Assembly (NCBI GenBank): GCA_017459075.1 | Contig: JAFUDQ010000006.1 | Location: forward strand, 1-64,000 | Reading direction: 5' to 3' | Length of the DNA: 64,000 bases | Source of the DNA: Bacteroidales bacterium | Lineage (GTDB): Bacteria; Bacteroidota; Bacteroidia; Bacteroidales; UBA932 | Shown here: positions 5,770-12,869 of the stretch, one piece after another | Position numbering within the stretch: the stretch's first letter is position 1 | Layout of the letters: each line of letters begins with the position of its first letter | The notes under the pieces: generated by a model | What the model was told of the DNA's origin: nothing | The model's database searches: none | What the model saw: the letters and a program-made list of their open reading frames with translations, nothing else | Program-made: the position numbers and the translations under genes

Positions 5770-6963
5770 TCAAAAATTCTCCTTCATTTTTTCAAAAAGA
5801 TCCCTGTCATCACGGTTTGGAGCCGGTCTGAAGGACTCGTTATTCCTCATTCCTTCAAGAACTTCCCTCTCATTTCTGGAAAGTTTGCGGGGTATCCAAA
5901 CCAGGAATTTCACATAAAGGTCTCCATTTCCGCTGCCGCTGTAATTCTTGAGGCCGGGCATACCCCTGCCCTTGAGTCTTACAATGGAGCCGGACTGTGT
6001 TCCGGGTTCAACCTTAACCTTGTATGAGCTGTCAAGTCCGGGAACTGTAATCTCGGTCCCAAGCATAGCATCGGTAACAGAAAGCGTGTGGGTGTAGAAC
6101 AAATCTTTACCCTGCCTTACAAAGTAAGGATGCGGCAGTTCCTCTATCAGAACCAGCAAATCGCCCTTAGGACCGTTCCACTGGCCGCTATGGCCGGCCT
6201 CAGGCACGGTTAGCTGCATGCCGTTCTCCACTCCCGCAGGAATGTTAACCTTAACGGAAACTCTCTTGCGAACAACACCCGTTCCACCGCAGGTGCGGCA
6301 TGGATTCTTGATTTCCTTGCCGGTACCTCCGCAGTGAGAGCAGGTAGTGTAAGTAATAGTCTGTCCGAAGATGCTGCTGGCTATCCTCTGCTCCTGTCCG
6401 GAACCCTTGCAATGTGAACAGGTTTGGACATCGCTTGCATTCTTGGCACCGCGGCCGCCGCAATCAGGACATGGCTCGCTACGCTCGATGCTGACATCTT
6501 TCTCTACTCCGCGGGCGATTTCTTCCAGCGAAAGCTTTACGCGTGTGCGGATATCCCTGCCGCGGAAAACCCTCTCCTGGGGCTGGCCGCCGGAACGCCT
6601 GCCGAATCCGCCTCCGAACATATTGTTCAAGAAGTCATTCAGGCCGCCTCCGAAACCACCGAATCCGCTGCCGAAAATATCTTCAAAATTAATATTAGAG
6701 AAGTCCGGAGCACCTTGTCCGTCAATGCCTGCATGGCCGAAGCGGTCGTACTTAGCTTTTTTGTCAGGGTCGCTCAATACGGAATAAGCCTCGGAAGCCT
6801 CCTTGAAGATTTCCTCTGCCTTTTTCTTCTCCTCTTCAGAGTCGTTGACATGCTTGTACGGATGCCACTTCAGGGTAATTTGCTTGTATGCAGCCTTGAT
6901 TTCATCGGCCGAAGCATTCTTGCTTACCCCAAGGACCTCGTAATAATCTCTTTTGTTTGCCAT
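5770..6963 (-). CDS. dnaJ: Chaperone DnaJ with altered HPD motif
   Basis: This 397-aa type I Hsp40 has an N-terminal J domain (residues 5-70), a Gly/Phe-rich stretch (about 80-125), a zinc region with four CxxCxGxG-type repeats (CPDCGGRG, CSHCKGSG, CSHCGGTG, CRTCGGTG) and the C-terminal substrate-binding domains. DnaJ delivers unfolded clients to DnaK and triggers its ATPase through the invariant HPD tripeptide. Here that motif reads WHPYKH: His34-Pro35-Tyr36. The codon is TAC where GAC would give Asp, a single-base difference. Everything else looks intact. grpE is 25 bases upstream in the same operon. Confidence 0.95.
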   Translation of the reverse strand: MANKRDYYEVLGVSKNASADEIKAAYKQITLKWHPYKHVNDSEEEKKKAEEIFKEASEAYSVLSDPDKKAKYDRFGHAGIDGQGAPDFSNINFEDIFGSGFGGFGGGLNDFLNNMFGGGFGRRSGGQPQERVFRGRDIRTRVKLSLEEIARGVEKDVSIERSEPCPDCGGRGAKNASDVQTCSHCKGSGQEQRIASSIFGQTITYTTCSHCGGTGKEIKNPCRTCGGTGVVRKRVSVKVNIPAGVENGMQLTVPEAGHSGQWNGPKGDLLVLIEELPHPYFVRQGKDLFYTHTLSVTDAMLGTEITVPGLDSSYKVKVEPGTQSGSIVRLKGRGMPGLKNYSGSGNGDLYVKFLVWIPRKLSRNEREVLEGMRNNESFRPAPNRDDRDLFEKMKENF

Positions 6964-6988
6964 AAATCAATCTCCTATAGGGTGGAAA

Positions 6989-7522
6989 CTACTGTCCAAC
7001 CACAACTTTCGCAAAGCGAAGTACTTTTCCGTCAAGCAGATAGCCTGTCTGGATAACATCGTAAACCATACCCTTCTTCTCTTCCTCTGCCACCGGAATC
7101 ATTGCCTCTGCTTCGTGGAAATCAGTATCAAACTTCTGACCAAGGGCCTCTATCCTTTCCAGGCCGCGGGTCTTCAGATAAGCGAATAACTTATTGTAAA
7201 TCAGGCTGGTGCCTTCTTTTGCAGCTTCATCTGACGATGCCTTAAGAAGTTCCATTGCCCTTTCGCAGTCATCCAGAACCGGCAGCAGGCCTTTGATTGT
7301 GTCTGCCGATGCGCTGCTGATGATGGAAGCCCTTTCTTCCTTCGTCCTCTGGCGGAAGGTGTTGAACTCTGCCAGCAGTTTCAGGTAGTCGTTTTTCTCT
7401 TTTTCAAGGTCTTCCTTTGCCTTTGCAAGGTCTGCTTCAAGTGCTTCTGTCTTGATTTTTTCTTCATCTGCAGCGGCTTGTTCTGTCTGTGCCGATGCTT
7501 TCTGTTTCTTATCTTTTGCCAT
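6989..7522 (-). CDS. grpE: Nucleotide exchange factor GrpE
   Basis: This 177-aa protein promotes ADP release from DnaK. It has an acidic, low-complexity N-terminus, a long coiled coil (about residues 25-75, EKNDYLKLLAEFNTFRQR) and the conserved beta domain near the end (DTDFHEAEAMIPV, then YDVIQTGYLLDGKVLRFAKVVV). It is the first gene of a grpE-dnaJ operon. I see no hrcA gene or CIRCE element upstream. The region upstream instead contains a palindromic dispersed repeat. Confidence 0.97.
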   Translation of the reverse strand: MAKDKKQKASAQTEQAAADEEKIKTEALEADLAKAKEDLEKEKNDYLKLLAEFNTFRQRTKEERASIISSASADTIKGLLPVLDDCERAMELLKASSDEAAKEGTSLIYNKLFAYLKTRGLERIEALGQKFDTDFHEAEAMIPVAEEEKKGMVYDVIQTGYLLDGKVLRFAKVVVGQ

Positions 7523-7623
7523 AATTGTTCAAATTTCTGCTGATTGTTGAAGCAACAAATAATCTGCCAATCAGCCAATACCTGCCATTATGGCAGATAT
7601 TAGCAACCGGTATTCATTATCTG

Positions 7624-7746
7624 ACCGTAGGTATCAGACTGGTCGGGAGGCGTGCCACCCTCGGCATCGTTAGAGGGAGGGGCCCATCGCTTGCGATGGG
7701 AGGGATGAGCGAAGCGAACCGGATCGACCAGTCTAATACCTACGGT
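7624..7746. repeat. Dispersed palindromic repeat, copy 1
   Basis: A 22-bp outer inverted repeat (7624-7645 with 7725-7746, one mismatch) encloses a GC-rich core. The core at 7653-7704 (TGCCACCCTCGGC ... AGAGGGAGGGGCCCATCGC ... GATGGGAGGG) recurs almost exactly at 35692-35743, but the outer stems of the two copies are unrelated. It lies between grpE and the GpsA-like gene. It resembles a REP-type or miniature non-autonomous element. Confidence 0.8.
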
Positions 7747-7753
7747 TAAAAAA

Positions 7754-8800
7754 CTAAATATCCTGGAAAGTGAAGGACTTCCAAGGGAAATCCTTGATGC
7801 GATCCTCCTCAAGAACCTCATCAACAAAGGTAAGCATCGGAAAATCAGAAAGATTCACCAACCCCAGCGCAGCCTTAGTCTTAACCGCCCGGGCCAGCCT
7901 CTTGATAATCACAATAGACTCAAGAGTCATCCCGCTAAGAATAGCCGTAGCCTCTGCATAAGACTTACCCTCACCAAGAAGAACACCGATTTTACGAGTC
8001 CTGGCCCCAGTAACAGTAACGTAAAGGTCTCCAAGACCAATCATGATACTATCTTCCGACGCCTTCTCTGCCTTAAGATAAGACACCATCTCTTTGGCAG
8101 CCTGATAAAAAGCAGCCGCCTGTGAATTGAAATGAGACTTTTCCGGGGCTGCCTTCCCGCAGTAGCCGATAGCCATCGCAACGCCAAGGGCGTATGCATT
8201 CTTTATAGCTACCGCACTCTCCAGCCCATGAACATCCTTTGTAAGGGAAATATGGAACGTATCAGTCTCCAAGGCCGATTTCATCATGAGCAAAAGCTCA
8301 TTGTCAGGGCCGCAAACGGCGACATGGGTATGCTCTCCGCGGCGAATCTCTTCTGCCGTACCAGGGCCGCCGATGGCGTAAATATCCCTTTTAATACCCT
8401 TAGCGGACAACTTCTGCTCCCAATACTCCGGATAAGAAATAAGACTGCCGTCTTCCTGGTCTACCAAGCCTTTTGCTGCCGATACCACCGGGACTGATGT
8501 GTCCATGCGGGACAAAATCTCCTCCAGGAACCAATCGACACCGAAAGAAGAAATAGCTCCGATTACAAAATCCGCCCCCTCGCAAGCCTCCTTCCAGTCT
8601 TCGCTGTACCGGAAACTAACATTCTCAGGGAAACGCTGTTCAATTTTGGGATGACGCCCGCCTTCATTAATGCAGACGTCGATAATATCTTTATCTTGAG
8701 GTGTGCCCACAGCCGTTATACGATTCCCTGCCTTTGCTGCAACAAGAGCAAGGGCTGAACCCATCTGGCCAAGGCCAATCACTGTTATATTCTTTGCCAT
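7754..8800 (-). CDS. gpsA: NAD(P)-dependent glycerol-3-phosphate dehydrogenase-like protein
   Basis: This 348-aa cytosolic dehydrogenase is expected to reduce dihydroxyacetone phosphate to sn-glycerol-3-phosphate for phospholipid synthesis. A Rossmann GLGQMG is at residues 9-14, followed by SAAKGL, the IGGPGTAEEI block, the catalytic-Lys helix AIKNAYALG and the signature-like GLGDLYVTVTGARTRKIG. The signature is divergent: typical GpsA has SRN near this point. A divergent or specialised paralogue therefore cannot be excluded. The length is typical. A -7 box sits 7 bases before the ATG, implying an almost leaderless mRNA. Confidence 0.85.
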   Translation of the reverse strand: MAKNITVIGLGQMGSALALVAAKAGNRITAVGTPQDKDIIDVCINEGGRHPKIEQRFPENVSFRYSEDWKEACEGADFVIGAISSFGVDWFLEEILSRMDTSVPVVSAAKGLVDQEDGSLISYPEYWEQKLSAKGIKRDIYAIGGPGTAEEIRRGEHTHVAVCGPDNELLLMMKSALETDTFHISLTKDVHGLESAVAIKNAYALGVAMAIGYCGKAAPEKSHFNSQAAAFYQAAKEMVSYLKAEKASEDSIMIGLGDLYVTVTGARTRKIGVLLGEGKSYAEATAILSGMTLESIVIIKRLARAVKTKAALGLVNLSDFPMLTFVDEVLEEDRIKDFPWKSFTFQDI

Positions 8801-8807
8801 ATCGCCG

Positions 8808-8815
8808 CAAAGATA
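8808..8815 (-). promoter_or_regulatory. -7 box directly upstream of gpsA
   Basis: TATCTTTG on the minus strand matches TAnnTTTG exactly and ends 7 bases before the gpsA ATG. Transcription would start at or within a few bases of the start codon. Confidence 0.6.
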
Positions 8816-8834
8816 CGAAACATTTTCTTAACTC

Positions 8835-9710
8835 TTATAATCCTTTGGCTTTTCCTTCGTCCCAGATGGCATCCATTTCAGAAAGTGTCATGTCATGGAG
8901 GCTCCTTCCCTTGCGGATAGTCTGCTCTTCAAGGTAGGTAAAACGGCGGCGGAACTTGGCGCAGGCACGTGACAGGGCAGTGTCCGGGTTAAGGCCGTAC
9001 AGGCGTCCTGCGTTGATGACGGCGAACATGAAGTCTCCAAGTTCATCCTCTGCACGGTCATAGGCGGCCTTGAACTCTTCGGAAGAACCTTCTTCGGGGG
9101 CAAGGACGGAAGGGTCTACATGCCCTCCTGCAGCGGCCATGGCATCCAGTTCTGCCTGGAATTCACCAATTTCTTCGCGGACTTTATCCCATACCTGGGA
9201 AGGATTTTCCCAGTCGAAGCCCACCCCGCGGGCCTTGTCCTGCATGGATAAAGCCTTAAGAACCGGCGGAAGGGATTCCGGAATTCCTGAAAGCACGCGT
9301 TTGTTGCCACCCTTTTCCTTAGTCTTTATCATTTCCCAATTCTTGGAAACCTCCTCAGGGGTAAGGCCCTCTGACTTTGCCGGACTGCCGTCAGGAGCAA
9401 AGATATGCGGATGGCGGAAAATCATCTTCTCGCAAAGCTTTTCAGCAACATCGGCAATATCATATTTACCTTCTTCCTCTGCGATTTTGCTATAGAAGAC
9501 GATGTGAAGCAGGACGTCGCCAAGCTCTTTTTTAAGGTCTTCATCAGACTTGGACATAACGGCATCGGACAGTTCATAAACCTCTTCCAATGTCATAGGA
9601 CGCAGTGTATCAATTGTTTGCGCCTTGTTCCAAGGGCAGTTGGCGCGAAGCCTGTCCATTACATCAAGAAGGCGCCCGAAGGCTGCCAGTTTTTCTTCTC
9701 TCGTATGCAT
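8835..9710 (-). CDS. mazG: Nucleoside triphosphate pyrophosphohydrolase MazG
   Basis: This 291-aa house-cleaning enzyme hydrolyses NTPs and dNTPs to the monophosphate and pyrophosphate. Two MazG repeats are visible. The first has CPWNKAQTIDTLRPMTLEE and EEVYEL, then KKELGDVLLHIVFYS, which are the metal-binding ExxE and ELGD motifs. The second has a KVREEIGEFQAEL helix and EDELGDFMFAVIN. The length is slightly above the family norm because of an insertion between the halves of the second repeat. It starts 3 bases downstream of the GDPD-like gene's stop, so the two are probably co-transcribed. Confidence 0.95.
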   Translation of the reverse strand: MHTREEKLAAFGRLLDVMDRLRANCPWNKAQTIDTLRPMTLEEVYELSDAVMSKSDEDLKKELGDVLLHIVFYSKIAEEEGKYDIADVAEKLCEKMIFRHPHIFAPDGSPAKSEGLTPEEVSKNWEMIKTKEKGGNKRVLSGIPESLPPVLKALSMQDKARGVGFDWENPSQVWDKVREEIGEFQAELDAMAAAGGHVDPSVLAPEEGSSEEFKAAYDRAEDELGDFMFAVINAGRLYGLNPDTALSRACAKFRRRFTYLEEQTIRKGRSLHDMTLSEMDAIWDEGKAKGL

Positions 9711-9713
9711 ATC

Positions 9714-11090
9714 TTAATCTTCCCAAACAAAAAATCGCATTCCGGCCTCTCGGGCAAGACCGGCAAGCTCTTCATTAAACATCTCTTTTTGAAATCCTAT
9801 CCATCCGGGTACAAAATCCAGAAGCGACATGAAATCCTGGTAACTGCCGCACTCTGTGTCTACAAGGTAACATAATTCCGCGTCAGGATATTTTGCGTGG
9901 ATATAATTCAGCACCCGGTCGTCGAAACTCTCTATCAGAAGCCTGCCTTCAAGGCCTTTTGCGGCAAGAAGGGACAGACACTTGTCTGCAAATTCCTTGT
10001 ATTCAGGCCAAACCTTGCCTTCGCCTGCCCCTGAACCGCTGTTTATGGCAAAGGCATAGCGCTGCTGCGGCAGGCCGCAGTCTTTCGTGAACGCCTCCAC
10101 CATGTCTATGAATTCTTCAGCCTCAAGGCTGGCGGATGCGGCGTATTTTGGATAATTGTCCTGAAGCAGGATTACCTTGCCGCTGCGGGACAGCTGTAGC
10201 TTTGCTTCTATGTATTCCACCCCTGAGCAAACGGCCTCAAGTGCTTCTTTTTCAATATTTTGGACGGTACTGCCAAAGAGGTTGAGACGGGCCATCTGCT
10301 TGTCCGGGTATTCTTCATTTACGGACCGATGGTAGTTCCAGCTGAACTTTTCCCCGGTGCGGGAATACACTTTGAAGCCTTGTGGCGCATACTGCCATTT
10401 GCTGCTGAACGATTCCGGGTAAAGGACATATGTATCTTCCTGCAACATGCCGAACAGCTTTTGGACAAAAGCTTGTGTGGCATTATCGTTGTTCCGGCTG
10501 AAAACAATAAGGTCTTTACCCATGAACATGGCTTTGTCAGCCGGGCCGTCCCCGGTAAAATGCATCTGAATCTTTGCCGATGCAAGAAGTTTCTTAACCT
10601 TCGGAAGATATTCCGGTCCGATGCCTTCTGTCCTGACGACGGCGGCTGTGAGGCCTTTTATCCTGGCCTTTATGGAAATATCGGACAAATCGGGTATGAA
10701 TGTCGATTTGAAGTCGTCAAACTGCTGTGGGTCAGATATTTGCAGACTGGTTATTGCAAAAAGGGTATAATCAGTTGCCGGGGAAGACGGAACCAGTTCG
10801 AAGCTGAACCATGTGCGTCCATCGGCCTCCTGCCAATATATGGGATATCCGCCCTCCGATGCTGTAGTGGTGAATCCATACGGAGGTACGATATAGATAA
10901 ACTCTGTGTTGTCCCTTACCTCCATCCGGAAGGCACCTTCTGCGTTTGTGCGGGTGAAGGCTTCCCCGTCTGTCACTATGACTCCTGAAACGGGACGGTT
11001 GCTGAAGTGTACCCGCCCCTCTACCTGTTTGGCCAGGGACAGGCTGCATAAAATGCAAGTAAAAAATATGCAGGTCAGAAACCGTTTCAT
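9714..11090 (-). CDS. Secreted GDPD-like phosphodiesterase-fold protein, probably degenerate
   Basis: This is a 458-aa exported protein. I place the start at the ATG of MKRFLTCIFF; an upstream in-frame ATG at 11102 would overlap the promoter. A signal peptide (residues 1-20) is followed by a carboxypeptidase-regulatory-like domain (QVEGRVHFSNRPVSGVIVTD). The C-terminal half resembles a glycerophosphodiester phosphodiesterase TIM barrel: GVEYIEAKLQLSRSGKVIL, SFDDRVLNYI and a final MRFFVWED. The usual HRG and HD catalytic pairs are not evident (QD where HD is expected). It may therefore be catalytically dead or act on another substrate. It probably forms an operon with mazG. Confidence 0.6.
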   Translation of the reverse strand: MKRFLTCIFFTCILCSLSLAKQVEGRVHFSNRPVSGVIVTDGEAFTRTNAEGAFRMEVRDNTEFIYIVPPYGFTTTASEGGYPIYWQEADGRTWFSFELVPSSPATDYTLFAITSLQISDPQQFDDFKSTFIPDLSDISIKARIKGLTAAVVRTEGIGPEYLPKVKKLLASAKIQMHFTGDGPADKAMFMGKDLIVFSRNNDNATQAFVQKLFGMLQEDTYVLYPESFSSKWQYAPQGFKVYSRTGEKFSWNYHRSVNEEYPDKQMARLNLFGSTVQNIEKEALEAVCSGVEYIEAKLQLSRSGKVILLQDNYPKYAASASLEAEEFIDMVEAFTKDCGLPQQRYAFAINSGSGAGEGKVWPEYKEFADKCLSLLAAKGLEGRLLIESFDDRVLNYIHAKYPDAELCYLVDTECGSYQDFMSLLDFVPGWIGFQKEMFNEELAGLAREAGMRFFVWED

Positions 11091-11099
11091 AATATCCTG

Positions 11100-11107
11100 C
11101 AAAGGTA
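11100..11107 (-). promoter_or_regulatory. -7 box of the GDPD-like gene
   Basis: TACCTTTG on the minus strand ends 9 bases before the preferred ATG at 11090. It overlaps the alternative upstream ATG, which decides the start. Confidence 0.6.
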
Positions 11108-11149
11108 TTAAAAACGCTTCTAACCTGCAAATACAAAAGATGGCCCGGT

Positions 11150-12514
11150 TTATTTGTTCAGGACGTCTGCACTCTGGATGAATTTGGCCAGGTCTGAGTC
11201 AGAAACGTGGTAATTCTGCATCTCACCAGAGAAGTAGCTGTCGTATGCGCTCATGTCTACGAATCCGTGGCCGGACAGGTTGAAGAGGATGGTCTTGGCC
11301 TCTCCTGTTTCTTTGCACTTAAGGGCTTCTTTAATGGTGGCGGCAATGGCATGGCAGCTCTCCGGGGCAGGGATGATGCCTTCCGTACGGGCAAAGAGAA
11401 CTCCAGACTGGAATGAGTCAAGCTGCTCAATATCAACTGCTTCCATGAGTCCGTCCTTCATCAGCTGTGAGAGGATAACTCCTGCTCCGTGGTAGCGGAG
11501 TCCGCCGGCGTGGATGGATGCTGGTTTGAATGTGTGGCCAAGGGTGAACATCGGCAGAAGGGGAGTCATTCCGGCTTCGTCGCCAAAGTCATATTCAAAT
11601 TTACCCTTTGTGAGTTTGGGGCAGGAATAAGGCTCTGCGGCAATGAAACGGGTCTTTTTGCCGTCAAGGATATTGTGCCTCATGAACGGGAAGGCGATGC
11701 CTGAGAAGTTGGAACCGCCGCCGAAGCAGGCAATTACGATGTCCGGATACTCTCCGGCAAGAGCCATCTGCTTTTCTGCTTCAAGGCCGATGATGGTTTG
11801 ATGCAGGCAGACGTGGTTCAGAACGGAACCAAGGGCGTATTTGCAGTTGGGGGTGGATACTGCAAGCTCGATAGCCTCTGAGATTGCGCAGCCAAGGGAG
11901 CCCTGGTCGTTGGGGTTGCGGGTTATGATGTCTTTTCCGGCGCGGGTAGACATTGAGGGTGAAGGTGTGATGGCGGCTCCGAAAGTCTGCATGATAGACC
12001 TGCGGTATGGCTTCTGCTCATAACTAACCTTAACCATGTAAACGGCGCATTCTATACCGAATTTCTTGGTGGCATAGGAGAGGGCCCCGCCCCACTGGCC
12101 GGCTCCGGTCTCTGTGGTGAGGTTTGTGATGCCCTGCTCTTTGGCATAATATGCCTGGGCTATTGCAGAGTTCAACTTATGCGAGCCTGCGGGCGATACG
12201 CTTTCGTTCTTGAAGTAGATGTGTGCCGGAGTCCCGAGGGCTTTTTCCAGCTCGTAGGCTCGTACGAGAGGGGTGCACCTGTACGCTGCATACTGCTCGC
12301 GAACCTCTTCCGGAATGGGAATCCACTCGTCCGTCTGGTTCAGTTCCTGGTCTGCGCAGGCTTTACAGAAGATGGGATACAGGTCTTCCGGCTTAAGGGC
12401 CTGCTTGGTTGCAGGGTTAAGGAAGGGGAGGGGCTTGTTGGGCATAACTGCCTGGATGTTAAAGAAATGGGTCGGGATTTCGCTCTCCGGGAGCAGGAAT
12501 TTTTTCTGTTTCAT
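11150..12514 (-). CDS. TrpB-like PLP-dependent enzyme (tryptophan synthase beta, TrpB2 type)
   Basis: This 454-aa fold-type II PLP enzyme belongs to the TrpB2 branch, which is longer than canonical TrpB and normally condenses indole with serine without needing TrpA. The PLP lysine lies in NESVSPAGSHKLNSA. TETGAGQWGGAL and the glycine-rich phosphate loop CFGGGSNFSG are also clear. No trpA or other trp gene is nearby, consistent with a stand-alone indole-salvage role. The start codon lies next to an intergenic tandem-repeat array that may carry or replace the promoter. The family is secure; the physiological substrate is inferred. Confidence 0.9.
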   Translation of the reverse strand: MKQKKFLLPESEIPTHFFNIQAVMPNKPLPFLNPATKQALKPEDLYPIFCKACADQELNQTDEWIPIPEEVREQYAAYRCTPLVRAYELEKALGTPAHIYFKNESVSPAGSHKLNSAIAQAYYAKEQGITNLTTETGAGQWGGALSYATKKFGIECAVYMVKVSYEQKPYRRSIMQTFGAAITPSPSMSTRAGKDIITRNPNDQGSLGCAISEAIELAVSTPNCKYALGSVLNHVCLHQTIIGLEAEKQMALAGEYPDIVIACFGGGSNFSGIAFPFMRHNILDGKKTRFIAAEPYSCPKLTKGKFEYDFGDEAGMTPLLPMFTLGHTFKPASIHAGGLRYHGAGVILSQLMKDGLMEAVDIEQLDSFQSGVLFARTEGIIPAPESCHAIAATIKEALKCKETGEAKTILFNLSGHGFVDMSAYDSYFSGEMQNYHVSDSDLAKFIQSADVLNK

Positions 12515-12540
12515 GGTGTTTTATGTTTAGTTTGTTAATA

Positions 12541-12668
12541 GATTTCTCGACTGCAGCCTTCGGCTTTCGCTCGAAATGACAAAGAGTGTGCTCGAAATGA
12601 CAAAGAGTGTGCTTGATATGACAAAGAGTGTGCTTGATATGACAAAATGTGTGCTCGATATGACGGTA
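12541..12668. repeat. Palindrome-linked 21-bp tandem repeat array
   Basis: About 4.7 copies of a 21-bp unit (CTCGAAATGACAAAGAGTGTG and variants) run from 12570 to 12668. They follow a lead-in GATTTCTCGACTGCAGCC. The TCGAAATGACA core and the GATTTCTC lead-in are shared with the repeat inserted inside the GH97 gene at 32256-32389. The array lies directly upstream of the TrpB-like gene. Confidence 0.85.
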
Positions 12669-12869
12669 CAAAAAAGGTGGCATGCTGTGAGCACGCCACC
12701 TGGAAACCTCAGGATAATATACGACGATTCGCTCACAGCTGCCGGCTGAGAGTGCGCCACCAATGTCTATTAATCCTGTTACAACTCATTATTATGAAAC
12801 GCCAAATCTCCTCATTTGATCTGACTACCCCAAAGTTAGGAATCCTTTGTGATAAAAGCAAATAAAATG
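12669..12869. other. Intergenic stretch with an inverted repeat, no gene seen
   Basis: Between the tandem array and the end of the GH9 gene there is a 9-bp inverted repeat (GCTGTGAGC at 12684, GCTCACAGC at 12731) and a duplicated GCGCCACC/CACGCCACC motif, suggesting another decayed repeat unit. I see no convincing coding region or RNA gene. Confidence 0.5.

Noticed and set aside
12570-12668. Possible CRISPR array
   Set aside because: The 21-bp units are head to tail with no unique spacers and no cas genes are nearby. It is a plain tandem repeat.
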